Position numbers and translations under genes: made by a program. DNA of 64,000 bases, taken from the NCBI GenBank assembly GCA_964435285.1, contig CAYSYA010000002.1, forward strand, positions 1-64,000, given 5' to 3'. The stretch comes from GCA-2718035 sp964435285 (lineage in GTDB: Bacteria; Bacteroidota; Bacteroidia; Flavobacteriales; TMED113). The notes under the pieces were generated by a model. The model did not search any database. It had not been told where the DNA came from and saw only the letters and a list, made by a program, of their open reading frames with translations. Below are positions 35,341 to 44,503 of the stretch, in pieces; within the stretch, counting starts at the first letter, position 1, and each line of letters begins with the position of its first letter.

Positions 35341-37401
35341 ATGATCTCTGTTCCCTTTTCATCATTAATTTTAATAGCAACTATCTCTTTTTTTTTAAGT
35401 TTTTTTCTATACTTTTTTAAAGAAAAAAAATATAATGACATTTCATTCAATAGTAAGTTGTTTTTATTTTTATTTCGTTTTATTTCCTTTTTTTTAATTT
35501 TATTATTTACCCTCAATCCTTATATAGAAAGTAAAGTACAAATAACTGAGAAACCAACTTTAGTTATATTTCAAGATAATAGTATGTCAATATCCTCTAA
35601 TAAAGACTCTTTATTTTATAAAAATGACTACATAGAATTAATTGAAAGTTTTAAATCAAAAATTGAAAATAAATATAATGTTGAGTTTTTATTATTTGGT
35701 GACAAAATTAGAAGAGATTCTATTTCATTTACTGATAAATTTTCTGATATTGGTTCAATCTTTGATTACTCTGAAGATGTTTTTTCTAATATTAATATTG
35801 GTTCATATATTTTACTTTCAGATGGAATTTATAACAGAGGACAAAACCCGGAATATTCAGGTAAAATATTAAATGCCCCATTACACATTGTTGCTTTGGG
35901 TGACACAAATAAAGTAAAAGATGTTTTGATTCATTCAGTTAATAATAATAATATTGGATTTCCAGGTAATGAGTTACCAGTTGAAATTAATTTGAAGGCA
36001 TATAATCTAAAAGACGAAAAAGTTAATCTAACTGTCAAAGCAAAGAATAGTATTGTCTTTCAAAAAGTAATTGAAATAGAAGAGGAAGATTTTATTAAAA
36101 GTGTTTTTTTTTATGTTAAGTCTTTTAAACCCGGTTTAAATAAATTTGATATTTCAATTTCTCCTAATTCTTTTAGATCAGAAAATAATACAGATAATAA
36201 CTATTCATCTTTTTACATTGATATAGTTGATAATGAAAAAAATATATTAATGTTATATGACTTTCCTCATCCTGATATTTCTGCTTTAAAATCTGCAATT
36301 CAACTAGATAAACAGTACAATATTTCTGTTCATAGGATTGCTGATTTTAAAAAAAATATTTATGATTTTGATTTAGTTATTCTTTATCAATGCGACTTGA
36401 ATTACGATATAATTAGCAAATTAAATAAAAAAAATATTCCTATTTGGTATATTATTGGAAGTGAGTCAAATCTATCTAAACTGAATGAGTTGCAAAAAAC
36501 AATTTATTTTAAAGATTCAAGTAATGAGTTTAAAGATATTTACGTCAATTATGACGATTCTTTTCAAAAATTTAAATTAGATGATAATGTTATTGAGATG
36601 ATTAATAATTCTCCTCCTTTATTGTCTACAGAAATTTTTGAAATTAAATCAGATATAAAAGTTTTAATTAGTAAAAAGAACCAAAATAATGAAAGAATAA
36701 ACCCGATTTTGTTTTTTTCTAAAAACAATCAGGATTGTTTTTTTATTTCTGAAGGAATTTGGAGATGGAAGCTGAGTAATTTTTTAAAAAATTCAAATCA
36801 TGAAAACTTCAATTCTATAATAATTCAAATTGTTAAAAATTTATTAGTCAATAAAAATAAAGAAAGACTTAAATTTAATAATAAGACCTCATATGAATTT
36901 GGTGAATCAATAATTATTAATGCTCAATTTTATAACGAAAATTTAGAGTTTATTTCAAATAATGAAATTGAATTTGTTCTAAAAGATGATGATGGTAATA
37001 AATTTAACTATTCATTTTTAACACTCGGGGAGAATTATTATTTAAATCTCGGTGAATTGAACCCGGGAAATTATAACTTTGCCATTTCAACGCAATATGA
37101 TAATAGAAATTTTATTAAAAAAGGAAGTTTTGTTGTGGAAAACTCATTTATTGAAAATAAAATAACTTTAGCAAACCATGAACTATTATACAATATTGCA
37201 TTACAAAATAATGGTCTGTTTTTTCAATTAAGTGACTTAAAAAATATTGAAAATGAGTTATTAGAATCTGGGTATTTAAAACCAATAATTCACAACGAAA
37301 ATGAAAGGAGTCCTCTAATTAACTCAATTATTCCGTTGATTCTTATATTGTTTTTTCTTTTTTCCGAATGGTTTTTTAGAAAAAGGTTTATTGGTTATTA
37401 A
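35341..37401 (+). CDS. VWA-like membrane protein of unknown function
   Basis: A 686-residue protein. Two N-terminal membrane helices (about 7-25 and 39-58) lead to a region that starts TLVIFQDNSMSISS, resembling the DxSxS metal site of von Willebrand A domains, and another helix ends the protein (about 662-680). The middle has beta-rich NDEKVNLTV-type segments like batA/VWA-associated domains, and a LVILYQCDL stretch like a class I amidotransferase-fold domain (about 300-390). I recall similar proteins in flavobacteria without assigned function. It probably sits in the inner membrane with a large periplasmic part. Co-transcribed with fabG. Confidence 0.6.
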   Translation: MISVPFSSLILIATISFFLSFFLYFFKEKKYNDISFNSKLFLFLFRFISFFLILLFTLNPYIESKVQITEKPTLVIFQDNSMSISSNKDSLFYKNDYIELIESFKSKIENKYNVEFLLFGDKIRRDSISFTDKFSDIGSIFDYSEDVFSNINIGSYILLSDGIYNRGQNPEYSGKILNAPLHIVALGDTNKVKDVLIHSVNNNNIGFPGNELPVEINLKAYNLKDEKVNLTVKAKNSIVFQKVIEIEEEDFIKSVFFYVKSFKPGLNKFDISISPNSFRSENNTDNNYSSFYIDIVDNEKNILMLYDFPHPDISALKSAIQLDKQYNISVHRIADFKKNIYDFDLVILYQCDLNYDIISKLNKKNIPIWYIIGSESNLSKLNELQKTIYFKDSSNEFKDIYVNYDDSFQKFKLDDNVIEMINNSPPLLSTEIFEIKSDIKVLISKKNQNNERINPILFFSKNNQDCFFISEGIWRWKLSNFLKNSNHENFNSIIIQIVKNLLVNKNKERLKFNNKTSYEFGESIIINAQFYNENLEFISNNEIEFVLKDDDGNKFNYSFLTLGENYYLNLGELNPGNYNFAISTQYDNRNFIKKGSFVVENSFIENKITLANHELLYNIALQNNGLFFQLSDLKNIENELLESGYLKPIIHNENERSPLINSIIPLILILFFLFSEWFFRKRFIGY

Positions 37402-37452
37402 TTATTTAATTGTTTTTTTATATTAGATAAAAATTATTGAAAAACTTAAGCA

Positions 37453-38289
37453 ATGAGAAACAATCAACCTGAAATAAATACAAAAAAAGCTACTTTTTTA
37501 TTAACTATAGGATTTTTAGGAATTTTCATAGTATTATTTTCAAGTAGACTATTTTACACTATTCCTCAAGGATTTGAGGGTTATATATTTTATACTTTTG
37601 GAAATGGTCTTGATAAAGAAAATGTTAAAGGCCAAGGATTTCATTTGAAATTTCCTTGGGACAATTTAATAAAATACGACGTCAGAATCCAAGAAAATAT
37701 GAGTACAATGGAAGTTCTTGCAGAAAATGGTTTAACAATTGCCATGGAACTTTCATACAGATATAATCCTGTACCTGGAAAAGCTGGATTTATTGAAGAG
37801 AGTATTGGTTCTAACTATCATGATAAAATTATAATACCTGAAATCAGATCTGTTTCAAGAGAAGTAATTGGAGAGTACCTACCAGAAGAACTGTATTCTA
37901 CAAAAAGAGAAACAATTGAGGACGAAATCTTTGAAAAAACTTTTACATCTCTTGAGAAGAAGAATATCAATTTAGATGCAGTTTTAATTAGAGACGTCAC
38001 ACTTCCTCAAACATTACAAGATGCTATTGAAAAAAAATTAAAACAAGAACAAGAAGCATTAGAATATGATTTTAAAATTGAAAAAGCTGAAAAAGAGGCA
38101 AAAAGACTTGAAATTGAAGCAAAAGGAAAAGCTACTGCTAATGATATTTTAGATAGAAGTTTAACTATCAATGTATTAAAAGATAAGGGAATTGAAGCTA
38201 CATTAAAATTATCTGAGTCACCTAACTCAAAAGTAGTTGTTGTGGGTTCAGGTGATGACGGTTTGCCATTAATTTTAGGAAATAATTAA
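37453..38289 (+). CDS. SPFH/Band 7 (prohibitin-like) membrane protein
   Basis: A 278-residue protein with one N-terminal membrane helix (about 15-35), then an SPFH domain (IPQGFEGYIFYTFGNG through VLIRDVTLPQTL). A long charged alpha-helical segment (about 190-235, KLKQEQEALEYDFKIEKAEK) of the kind that forms prohibitin rings follows. It probably builds a membrane microdomain scaffold or protease regulator. It is 51 bp after the VWA-like gene. Its stop interlocks with that of uvrB in a shared TTAA. Confidence 0.88.
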   Translation: MRNNQPEINTKKATFLLTIGFLGIFIVLFSSRLFYTIPQGFEGYIFYTFGNGLDKENVKGQGFHLKFPWDNLIKYDVRIQENMSTMEVLAENGLTIAMELSYRYNPVPGKAGFIEESIGSNYHDKIIIPEIRSVSREVIGEYLPEELYSTKRETIEDEIFEKTFTSLEKKNINLDAVLIRDVTLPQTLQDAIEKKLKQEQEALEYDFKIEKAEKEAKRLEIEAKGKATANDILDRSLTINVLKDKGIEATLKLSESPNSKVVVVGSGDDGLPLILGNN

Positions 38290-40274
38290 TAAGTATTTTT
38301 TTTATTTAATATTTCTTTAATTAATTTAAGATTATCTCTGTAGATTGTTGCATCTGCAAAATTTAAAGCTTTTGCTGCCTTCTCCATTAAATTTTTATTG
38401 GATTTCATAAGTTTTTTTAGTTCAATTTCCTTTAGGTCCATTAATTTATCTTTTGAGATTTTTTTTGAGTTTGTATTTTCCTCAATGTTTTTTTTCTTGA
38501 ACTCTGATTTTCTTTTGCTTATAATCGATCTAGGAGTTATTTTGTTTTTTTTGTTGTATAATTTTTGGGCTTTTCTTTTTCTATCAGTTTCAATAATTGT
38601 TTTCTTTATAGAGTCAGTCATTTCATCTGCATATAGAATAGCCTTTCCATTCACATTTCTTGCTGCTCTACCTATAATTTGAATTAGTGATTTTTTAGAT
38701 CTCAAAAACCCCTCTTTATCTGCGTCAATAATCGCTACTAAAGATACTTCAGGAAAATCTAAACCCTCTCTCAAAAGATTAACACCAACTAAAACATCAA
38801 AATTACCAACTCGAAGATTTTCCATAATTTCAATTCGTTCAATTGTATCAACTTCAGAGTGAATATATGAGCATTTAATTCCAACATCAATTAAATATTC
38901 ACTTAATCGTTCCGCCATTTTTTTGGTTAACGTAGTAACTAAAACTCTTTCGTTATTTTTAATTATTTGATGAATTTCATTCAACAGGTCGTCAATTTGA
39001 TTTTTTGATTTTCTAATTTCAATTTTAGGTTCTAAAATCCCATTGGGCCTAATTAATTGTTCAATTACGACCCCACCACATTTTTCCATTTCATAGTCTG
39101 AAGGAGTAGCGCTTAAATAAATAGTTTGTGGAGTTATTTCTTCAAATTCCTCAAAATTTAAAGGTCTATTATCTAAGGCAGATGGAAGTCTGAATCCATA
39201 GTCAACAAGATTTTTTTTTCTAGCTTTATCTCCTCCATACATTCCTTTAACTTGAGGAATCGTTACGTGACTTTCATCAATCACAAACAAAAAATCTTCG
39301 GGAAAATAATCAAATAAACAAAATGGTCTTTCTCCAACTAATCTTTTATCAAAATACCTTGAATAATTTTCGATACCCGGACAATATCCTAATTCTTTAA
39401 TCATTTCAATGTCTAGTTCTGTTCTTTTTTCAATTCTTTCTGCTTCTTCTATTTGATTATTTTCAACGAAGTATTTTTTCTGAGAGTTTAAATCATTATA
39501 TATATTTTCTATAATTTCATCATTACTACTTGATACAAAAATACTATTTGGGTATATCAGTAATTTATGTATAAAAGTAGATTTATTATTACTGATATCT
39601 ATTTCTTCTATTTCGTCAATTTCTTCCCCCCAAAAATTAATTTTAAATTTTTTTTCTATGTACGAAGGTAAAATTTCTACAGAGTCTCCTATTATTTTAA
39701 AAGTTCCTGGCTCTAAATCATGTTTTACTCTGTTATACATCCCTGAAATCAAATGACTAATTAATTTTTTTCTTTCAATATTTTGATTTTTTTCAATTAA
39801 TATTGTTTTTTCTTTAAATAACTTGGGATTACCTAGACCGTAAATACATGAAACTGATGAGACAACAATTATATCTTTTTTGCCAGATAGTAATGTTGAT
39901 GTAGCTCTCAGTCTCATCTTTTCTATTTCTTTATTAACAGATAAATCTTTTTCGATGTATTTTCCCGTAACTGGCAAGTATGCTTCTGGTTGATAATAGT
40001 CATAATATGATACAAAATACTCAACATTATTCTCTGGAAAAAAGTCTTTAAATTCTGAATACAATTGAGCAGCCAGAGTTTTATTATGACATAAAATTAA
40101 AGTAGGCTTTTGAGTATTTTCAATAACATTAGCAATTGTAAATGTTTTTCCGGAACCGGTTACACCAAGTAAGCACTGATTTTTTTCTCCGTTTTTAACG
40201 CCATTAGATAAATTTTTAATTGCTGCAGGTTGATCTCCTGTTGGATAAAATGGCGCATTTAATTTAAACTTCAT
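38286..40274 (-). CDS. uvrB: Excinuclease ABC subunit B
   Basis: A 662-residue nucleotide-excision-repair helicase that loads on damaged DNA and guides UvrC. Walker A is LGVTGSGKTFT (about residues 37-47). The beta-hairpin that probes damage carries YYDYYQPEAYLP, and Walker B/DEAD is VIDESHVT. The helicase C-terminal half has LREGLDFPEVSLV and QIIGRAARN, and the last 40 residues form the UVR domain. Length is standard. It overlaps aroE by 11 bp as the last gene of a leftward operon. Confidence 0.98.
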   Translation of the reverse strand: MKFKLNAPFYPTGDQPAAIKNLSNGVKNGEKNQCLLGVTGSGKTFTIANVIENTQKPTLILCHNKTLAAQLYSEFKDFFPENNVEYFVSYYDYYQPEAYLPVTGKYIEKDLSVNKEIEKMRLRATSTLLSGKKDIIVVSSVSCIYGLGNPKLFKEKTILIEKNQNIERKKLISHLISGMYNRVKHDLEPGTFKIIGDSVEILPSYIEKKFKINFWGEEIDEIEEIDISNNKSTFIHKLLIYPNSIFVSSSNDEIIENIYNDLNSQKKYFVENNQIEEAERIEKRTELDIEMIKELGYCPGIENYSRYFDKRLVGERPFCLFDYFPEDFLFVIDESHVTIPQVKGMYGGDKARKKNLVDYGFRLPSALDNRPLNFEEFEEITPQTIYLSATPSDYEMEKCGGVVIEQLIRPNGILEPKIEIRKSKNQIDDLLNEIHQIIKNNERVLVTTLTKKMAERLSEYLIDVGIKCSYIHSEVDTIERIEIMENLRVGNFDVLVGVNLLREGLDFPEVSLVAIIDADKEGFLRSKKSLIQIIGRAARNVNGKAILYADEMTDSIKKTIIETDRKRKAQKLYNKKNKITPRSIISKRKSEFKKKNIEENTNSKKISKDKLMDLKEIELKKLMKSNKNLMEKAAKALNFADATIYRDNLKLIKEILNKKNTY

Positions 40275-41022
40275 TATTTTTTTTTAGTTCCTTAAACCAT
40301 ATATTAAATGATAATTCTGCTTGTAACTTTAACATTAATTCACCGTTCATTGTTTTTGCTCCCATTTTTTTTCCTTTTTTCAAAAATAAAGTTTCCTTTG
40401 GGTTATAAGCAACATCAAACATATAATTCTTTTCATTGAGTAGCTTATAATTAATTTTAGGTGCTTTATCAGAGTATTTACCACCTCCAAGTATCGTAGT
40501 ATTAATTATCAATTTATGTGTTTGTAAATATTTTTCACAATTATTATATGATATTATTTCGTTCTCATTTGTATTTCTTGATACTGTAATAAATTCAATA
40601 TTTTTTTTTCTTAAAACGTATTTGATTGATTTAGAAACACCTCCATTTCCTAATACTATACCTTTGATTTTTGATTGAGGAAGAAATAGATCTAGAGATT
40701 TTTCAAATCCATGAACATCTGTGTTAAATCCAGTTAACTTGTTATTTTTCTTATTAAAAAAAATGGTGTTAACAGATTCCGTATGTTTAGAAATATCGTC
40801 TATTTGATCTAAATATTGAATAATAGATTCTTTAAATGGAGAAGTAACATTTAGCCCAATAATATTTTTTTTTTTTAATACTGAACCAAAGTCATTTAAA
40901 GATTCTAATTCATACAATTCATATTTAAAATTATTTAAATTTTCTTTTTTGAATTTTAATTTAAAATACTTCTTAGAAAAAGAATATTTTAAGTTTTTTC
41001 CAATTAATCCAAGATTAAACAT
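40264..41022 (-). CDS. aroE: Shikimate dehydrogenase
   Basis: A 252-residue enzyme reducing 3-dehydroshikimate with NADPH in aromatic amino acid synthesis. I choose the start MFNLGLIGKNLKYSFSKKYF, since the substrate-binding S-x-S motif lies there (YSFSK) and this ATG overlaps the DUF368 stop by 8 bp. An upstream ATG 17 codons earlier lies inside DUF368 and adds no conserved sequence. Also seen: the catalytic Lys in NVTSPFKE, FNTDVHGF, and the nucleotide loop VLGNGGVSKSI. It overlaps uvrB. Confidence 0.95.
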   Translation of the reverse strand: MFNLGLIGKNLKYSFSKKYFKLKFKKENLNNFKYELYELESLNDFGSVLKKKNIIGLNVTSPFKESIIQYLDQIDDISKHTESVNTIFFNKKNNKLTGFNTDVHGFEKSLDLFLPQSKIKGIVLGNGGVSKSIKYVLRKKNIEFITVSRNTNENEIISYNNCEKYLQTHKLIINTTILGGGKYSDKAPKINYKLLNEKNYMFDVAYNPKETLFLKKGKKMGAKTMNGELMLKLQAELSFNIWFKELKKNNEV

Positions 41023-41947
41023 TTTTTTTTCTACTGATGAAATTGATTGAAAATAATGATAAAAATCCGGCAATCATTAAAAATATTAGATGAAAGTAGT
41101 TATTAAAATAATTCATAATATTTCCACTATTATTAATTTCATTAATTATTGGGCTAATAATTTCTAAATAAGCGGTTGTTTCCTCAGATCTAACAGGCCA
41201 TATAAAAATTAGAGATCCAAGAATAAACCCGGCAATAATTGATAAAGTTTCATTTCTATATTTTTTGAATAGCCATGATATGATTTTTGCAAGAGATATC
41301 ATACCAAATGCCATACCCAATATAAATACTATTAGATATATAAATGAATTAATATCTTCATGAAATTTATTGATACTATCTTTAACAAGAAGATTATAAT
41401 TTCCTAGAATTAAAAGTAGATAAGAACCTGATAATCCAGGTACAACCATTCCCGTAATTCCAATTACCCCACAAAAAAATATAAATATTATATTGTTATT
41501 TTCTTGTTGAATTCCAGGAGTTATTGCTATGGATACTGCAATGGATATGCCAGCAATAAAATAAAATAAATATGAATATCTAAACTTTGGAATCATATTA
41601 ATGATAATAGGGACGGAACATAATATCAATCCAAAAAAATAAGATAATGTATACTCTTTATTTTTTCCCAGTAAATCAAAATACTCCAAGGCATTAGCAA
41701 ATAATAAAGCGCTTGAAATTATACCTATAGTAATAGGAATTAGAAAATTAAGCGACAAATCGTTATAAATTTTTTTGAAATTTAAATTATATAAACTTAA
41801 TAAAGTATCTTTTTTTACAGCTGAAATAGTATTAATTAATTTTTCGTAAATACCTAATATTAATGCTATTGTAGCTCCAGAAAGGCCAGGGATTACATTT
41901 GCCACTCCAATTAAAAGTCCAAAAAATATATTTTTTAAAAAAAACAC
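41015..41947 (-). CDS. DUF368 / PopT-type undecaprenyl-phosphate translocase
   Basis: A 310-residue multi-pass membrane protein with about nine to ten helices. The two inverted signature motifs are present: IGVANVIPGLSGATIALILGIY near the N-terminus (residues 14-35) and TGMVVPGLSGSYLLLILG in the middle. DUF368 proteins (PopT) have been shown in other bacteria to recycle undecaprenyl phosphate across the inner membrane. The role here is by family. It lies 4 bp after the rhodanese gene and overlaps aroE by 8 bp. Confidence 0.88.
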   Translation of the reverse strand: MFFLKNIFFGLLIGVANVIPGLSGATIALILGIYEKLINTISAVKKDTLLSLYNLNFKKIYNDLSLNFLIPITIGIISSALLFANALEYFDLLGKNKEYTLSYFFGLILCSVPIIINMIPKFRYSYLFYFIAGISIAVSIAITPGIQQENNNIIFIFFCGVIGITGMVVPGLSGSYLLLILGNYNLLVKDSINKFHEDINSFIYLIVFILGMAFGMISLAKIISWLFKKYRNETLSIIAGFILGSLIFIWPVRSEETTAYLEIISPIINEINNSGNIMNYFNNYFHLIFLMIAGFLSLFSINFISRKKNV

Positions 41948-41951
41948 TATA

Positions 41952-42245
41952 TCATTTAATTTTTTCTAAGTATGATTGATACCCACCAGATAGGTTAGAG
42001 ACATTATTCATTGAGTATTTTTTTCTTAAAATATGAACAACTGCAGCCCCTCTTCTTCCACTGTTACAATATATAACAACAGGCTTAATTTTATCAATTA
42101 GGTCAATTGAATCTAAAATTTGATCCATAGGAATGTTTAATTTTGAAATGCACCCATCATCAAACTCATATTTTTCTCTAATATCAATAACTTGGATGTT
42201 ATTCCTATTTAATTTTAAAAAATTATCAATATCAATTTCTCTCAT
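41952..42245 (-). CDS. Single-domain rhodanese
   Basis: A 97-residue rhodanese-fold protein with the typical VIDIREKYEFDDGCI substrate loop start and the catalytic cysteine in VIYCNSGRRGAAV (active loop CNSGRR). It probably carries persulfide sulfur or acts as thiosulfate sulfurtransferase. It is cytoplasmic, with no signal peptide. It sits between a ComA-like gene (6 bp upstream) and DUF368 (4 bp downstream), so it is co-transcribed with both. Confidence 0.9.
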   Translation of the reverse strand: MREIDIDNFLKLNRNNIQVIDIREKYEFDDGCISKLNIPMDQILDSIDLIDKIKPVVIYCNSGRRGAAVVHILRKKYSMNNVSNLSGGYQSYLEKIK

Positions 42246-42251
42246 AACTAT

Positions 42252-43010
42252 TTACTTAATAAATTGATGAAAAGTATCTCCTCTTAATCCTAACCTTAAG
42301 CATTCTAAGGGAATAACAGATTTAGGGTCTATATTTCCTAAGTTAACATTTGCACCCATTAATTTAATAAACCAAACCTGTTGATCTTTTTTTGGAGCTT
42401 CCCATAATATTTTTTCATTTGGTATTTTTGATAAAATTTCTTCAATTAAGTCTGATCTAATTTCACCGTCCTTTCTAAAAACACCAACTGTTCCACTTTC
42501 TCGAGCTTCTGCAATTACCTTCCATGAGCCTGCATCTAATTCTTGTTTCATTAACTTTATCCATTTAGAGGGAGCTAAAATACGATTTGATTTTTTGTAT
42601 CCAACTTCAGAAAAAACCGTAAATTTTTTGGATAAATTAGAAATATATTCACATTTTATTTTATGATTTAGATCAATAGATCCATCAGAAACTTCAATAG
42701 TATTTAAGTTTAGCTCTTCAACAAAGTTTATATAATCATCAAACATATTACGAATTATAAAGGCTTCAAATAATGTTCCTCCTACATGGACCTTGATGTT
42801 GTTTTTTTGGTATAATTGAATTTTCTTTTTTATATTTTTTGAAATTATTGCGGTTCCGAATCCAAGTTTAATAATATCGATGTAATCAGAGCTAGAATAA
42901 ACTAAGTCCTCTGCTTCCCTAATACTCAAGCCTTTATCCATAACCATAGTTAAACCAATATCTCTTGTTTTTTTTGTTCGATTAGGTATTTTATCTAATG
43001 TATAATTCAT
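42252..43010 (-). CDS. ComA-like phosphosulfolactate synthase family protein
   Basis: A 252-residue TIM-barrel protein of the ComA family, whose archaeal members add sulfite to phosphoenolpyruvate to give phosphosulfolactate. Family features are KTRDIGLTMVMDKGL near the N-terminus, DYIDIIKLGFGTA, VHVGGTLFEAF, EVSDGSIDL, FSEVGYKKS and VIAEARESGTVGVF. It is first in the operon comA-like, rhodanese, DUF368, aroE, uvrB. A ComB homologue is encoded at 54073-54792, so the two-step path to 3-sulfolactate may exist. The sulfonate product is inference. Confidence 0.85.
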   Translation of the reverse strand: MNYTLDKIPNRTKKTRDIGLTMVMDKGLSIREAEDLVYSSSDYIDIIKLGFGTAIISKNIKKKIQLYQKNNIKVHVGGTLFEAFIIRNMFDDYINFVEELNLNTIEVSDGSIDLNHKIKCEYISNLSKKFTVFSEVGYKKSNRILAPSKWIKLMKQELDAGSWKVIAEARESGTVGVFRKDGEIRSDLIEEILSKIPNEKILWEAPKKDQQVWFIKLMGANVNLGNIDPKSVIPLECLRLGLRGDTFHQFIK

Positions 43011-43086
43011 TTTTTTATAAACAAATACTTTTTTTAAAAATACAAAATACTTAATGACTAATTTAAATCATAAATAAAAAGTTATT

Positions 43087-43094
43087 TACATTTG
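43087..43094 (+). promoter_or_regulatory. Bacteroidota -7 promoter box upstream of glmM
   Basis: TACATTTG is a perfect TAnnTTTG match 24 bp before the ATG at 43118. No clear -33 TTG. Confidence 0.4.
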
Positions 43095-43117
43095 TAATAT
43101 TTCAATAAAATTTAATA

Positions 43118-44503
43118 ATGGTATTAATTAAATCTGTTTCAGGAATTAGAGGAACAATAAATAAAACTTCTGAGGAAAATTTAAATCCCTTCAATGTCCT
43201 TAAATTCATTACTATTTATGCTTTTTATTTAAAAAATATTAGTACCGACCCATCTGTTATTTTAGGTAGAGATGGAAGAGTTTCTGGGCCACACATTTCG
43301 AAGATTATTTCGATTAGATTAAATGAAATGGGAATAAACGTTATTAATATTGGTTTAACAGCTACCCCAACATTAGGTTTATATGTTTCTTTTAAAAAAG
43401 CAACAGGTGGTATTATGATTTCAGCAAGTCATAATAACATTGAATGGAATGCATTAAAGTTTTTTAATAATAAAGGGGAGTTTTTAACTAAAGAAGAAAG
43501 TGATAATATAATAAATTCTAAAATTGATTTGAAAAATTATAGTATTGTAAATAAATCAGTGGCGATTAAATTAGCTAATGATGCAGTTAATTTTCATATC
43601 AATTCAATTCTTGAACTTAAAGAGGTCACAGTTGAGAAAATAAAAAGAAAAAAAATAAAAGTAGTTTTAGATGGTATTAATTCTTCTGGAGGCCATATAA
43701 TCCCAAAATTACTTAAGGTATTAAACGTATCTGTTGTTAAAATAAATTGTGTACCAAATGGTATTTTTGATCATAATCCAGAGCCATCCCCTGAAAACTT
43801 ATTTAAATTATCTCGTGCTGTTATCTCTGAAAATGCTGACTTTGGAATTGCAATTGATCCAGATGTTGATAGATTAGTTTTTGTTTGTGAAGATGGAAGT
43901 TTTTTTGGTGAAGAAAATACAATTATAGCTATTGGTAATTATGTTTTATCAAAGTTAAAGGGTAGTACTGTATCCAATCTATCTTCATCAAATGGTTTAC
44001 GAGATATAACATTAAAAAGGAATTTGAAGCATTATTATTCACCTGTTGGAGAAAGTAATGTGATAAAAGTAATGAAAGAAAAACAATCAATATTTGGTGG
44101 TGAAGGGAGTGGGGGTGTAATATTTCCTAAGTTACATTTTGGGAGAGATGCATTAGTTGGAATTGCTTTATTCTTGTCTTACTTTTCAGAACTCAATTTA
44201 TCATGTAAAGAAATAAAAAATAAGTTACCTAGCTATTTTATGTTCAAAGACAAAATTACTTTGCCAAACAAATTTAATTTTAATAAATTAATTGATTTAG
44301 TCAAGTCTGATTTAAAGAATAATAATGATGTTGACTTTATTTTTTTGGATGGTATGAGAGTTAATTATAGTTGTGGAAGTTGGATACATATAAGAAAATC
44401 CAATACTGAACCAATAATTAGATTTATAATTGAGTCAAAATCAAAGAAAAAAATAGAAGAATTAAAAGATTTTATTAATCTTTATATTAAAAAATTATTG
44501 TGA
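43118..44503 (+). CDS. glmM: Phosphoglucosamine mutase (alpha-D-phosphohexomutase)
   Basis: A 461-residue alpha-phosphohexomutase. The phosphoserine loop is GIMISASHNNIEWN (around residue 103), the metal-binding loop AIDPDVDRLVF, the sugar-specificity loop GGEGSGGV, and the phosphate-binding C-terminal IRKSNTEPIIR. The SVSGIRGT start and GEGSGG loop fit GlmM-type enzymes of Bacteroidota, which make GlcN-1-P for peptidoglycan and LPS; phosphomannomutase activity cannot be excluded. Coupled by a 4 bp overlap to the desulfurase gene. Confidence 0.85.
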   Translation: MVLIKSVSGIRGTINKTSEENLNPFNVLKFITIYAFYLKNISTDPSVILGRDGRVSGPHISKIISIRLNEMGINVINIGLTATPTLGLYVSFKKATGGIMISASHNNIEWNALKFFNNKGEFLTKEESDNIINSKIDLKNYSIVNKSVAIKLANDAVNFHINSILELKEVTVEKIKRKKIKVVLDGINSSGGHIIPKLLKVLNVSVVKINCVPNGIFDHNPEPSPENLFKLSRAVISENADFGIAIDPDVDRLVFVCEDGSFFGEENTIIAIGNYVLSKLKGSTVSNLSSSNGLRDITLKRNLKHYYSPVGESNVIKVMKEKQSIFGGEGSGGVIFPKLHFGRDALVGIALFLSYFSELNLSCKEIKNKLPSYFMFKDKITLPNKFNFNKLIDLVKSDLKNNNDVDFIFLDGMRVNYSCGSWIHIRKSNTEPIIRFIIESKSKKKIEELKDFINLYIKKLL

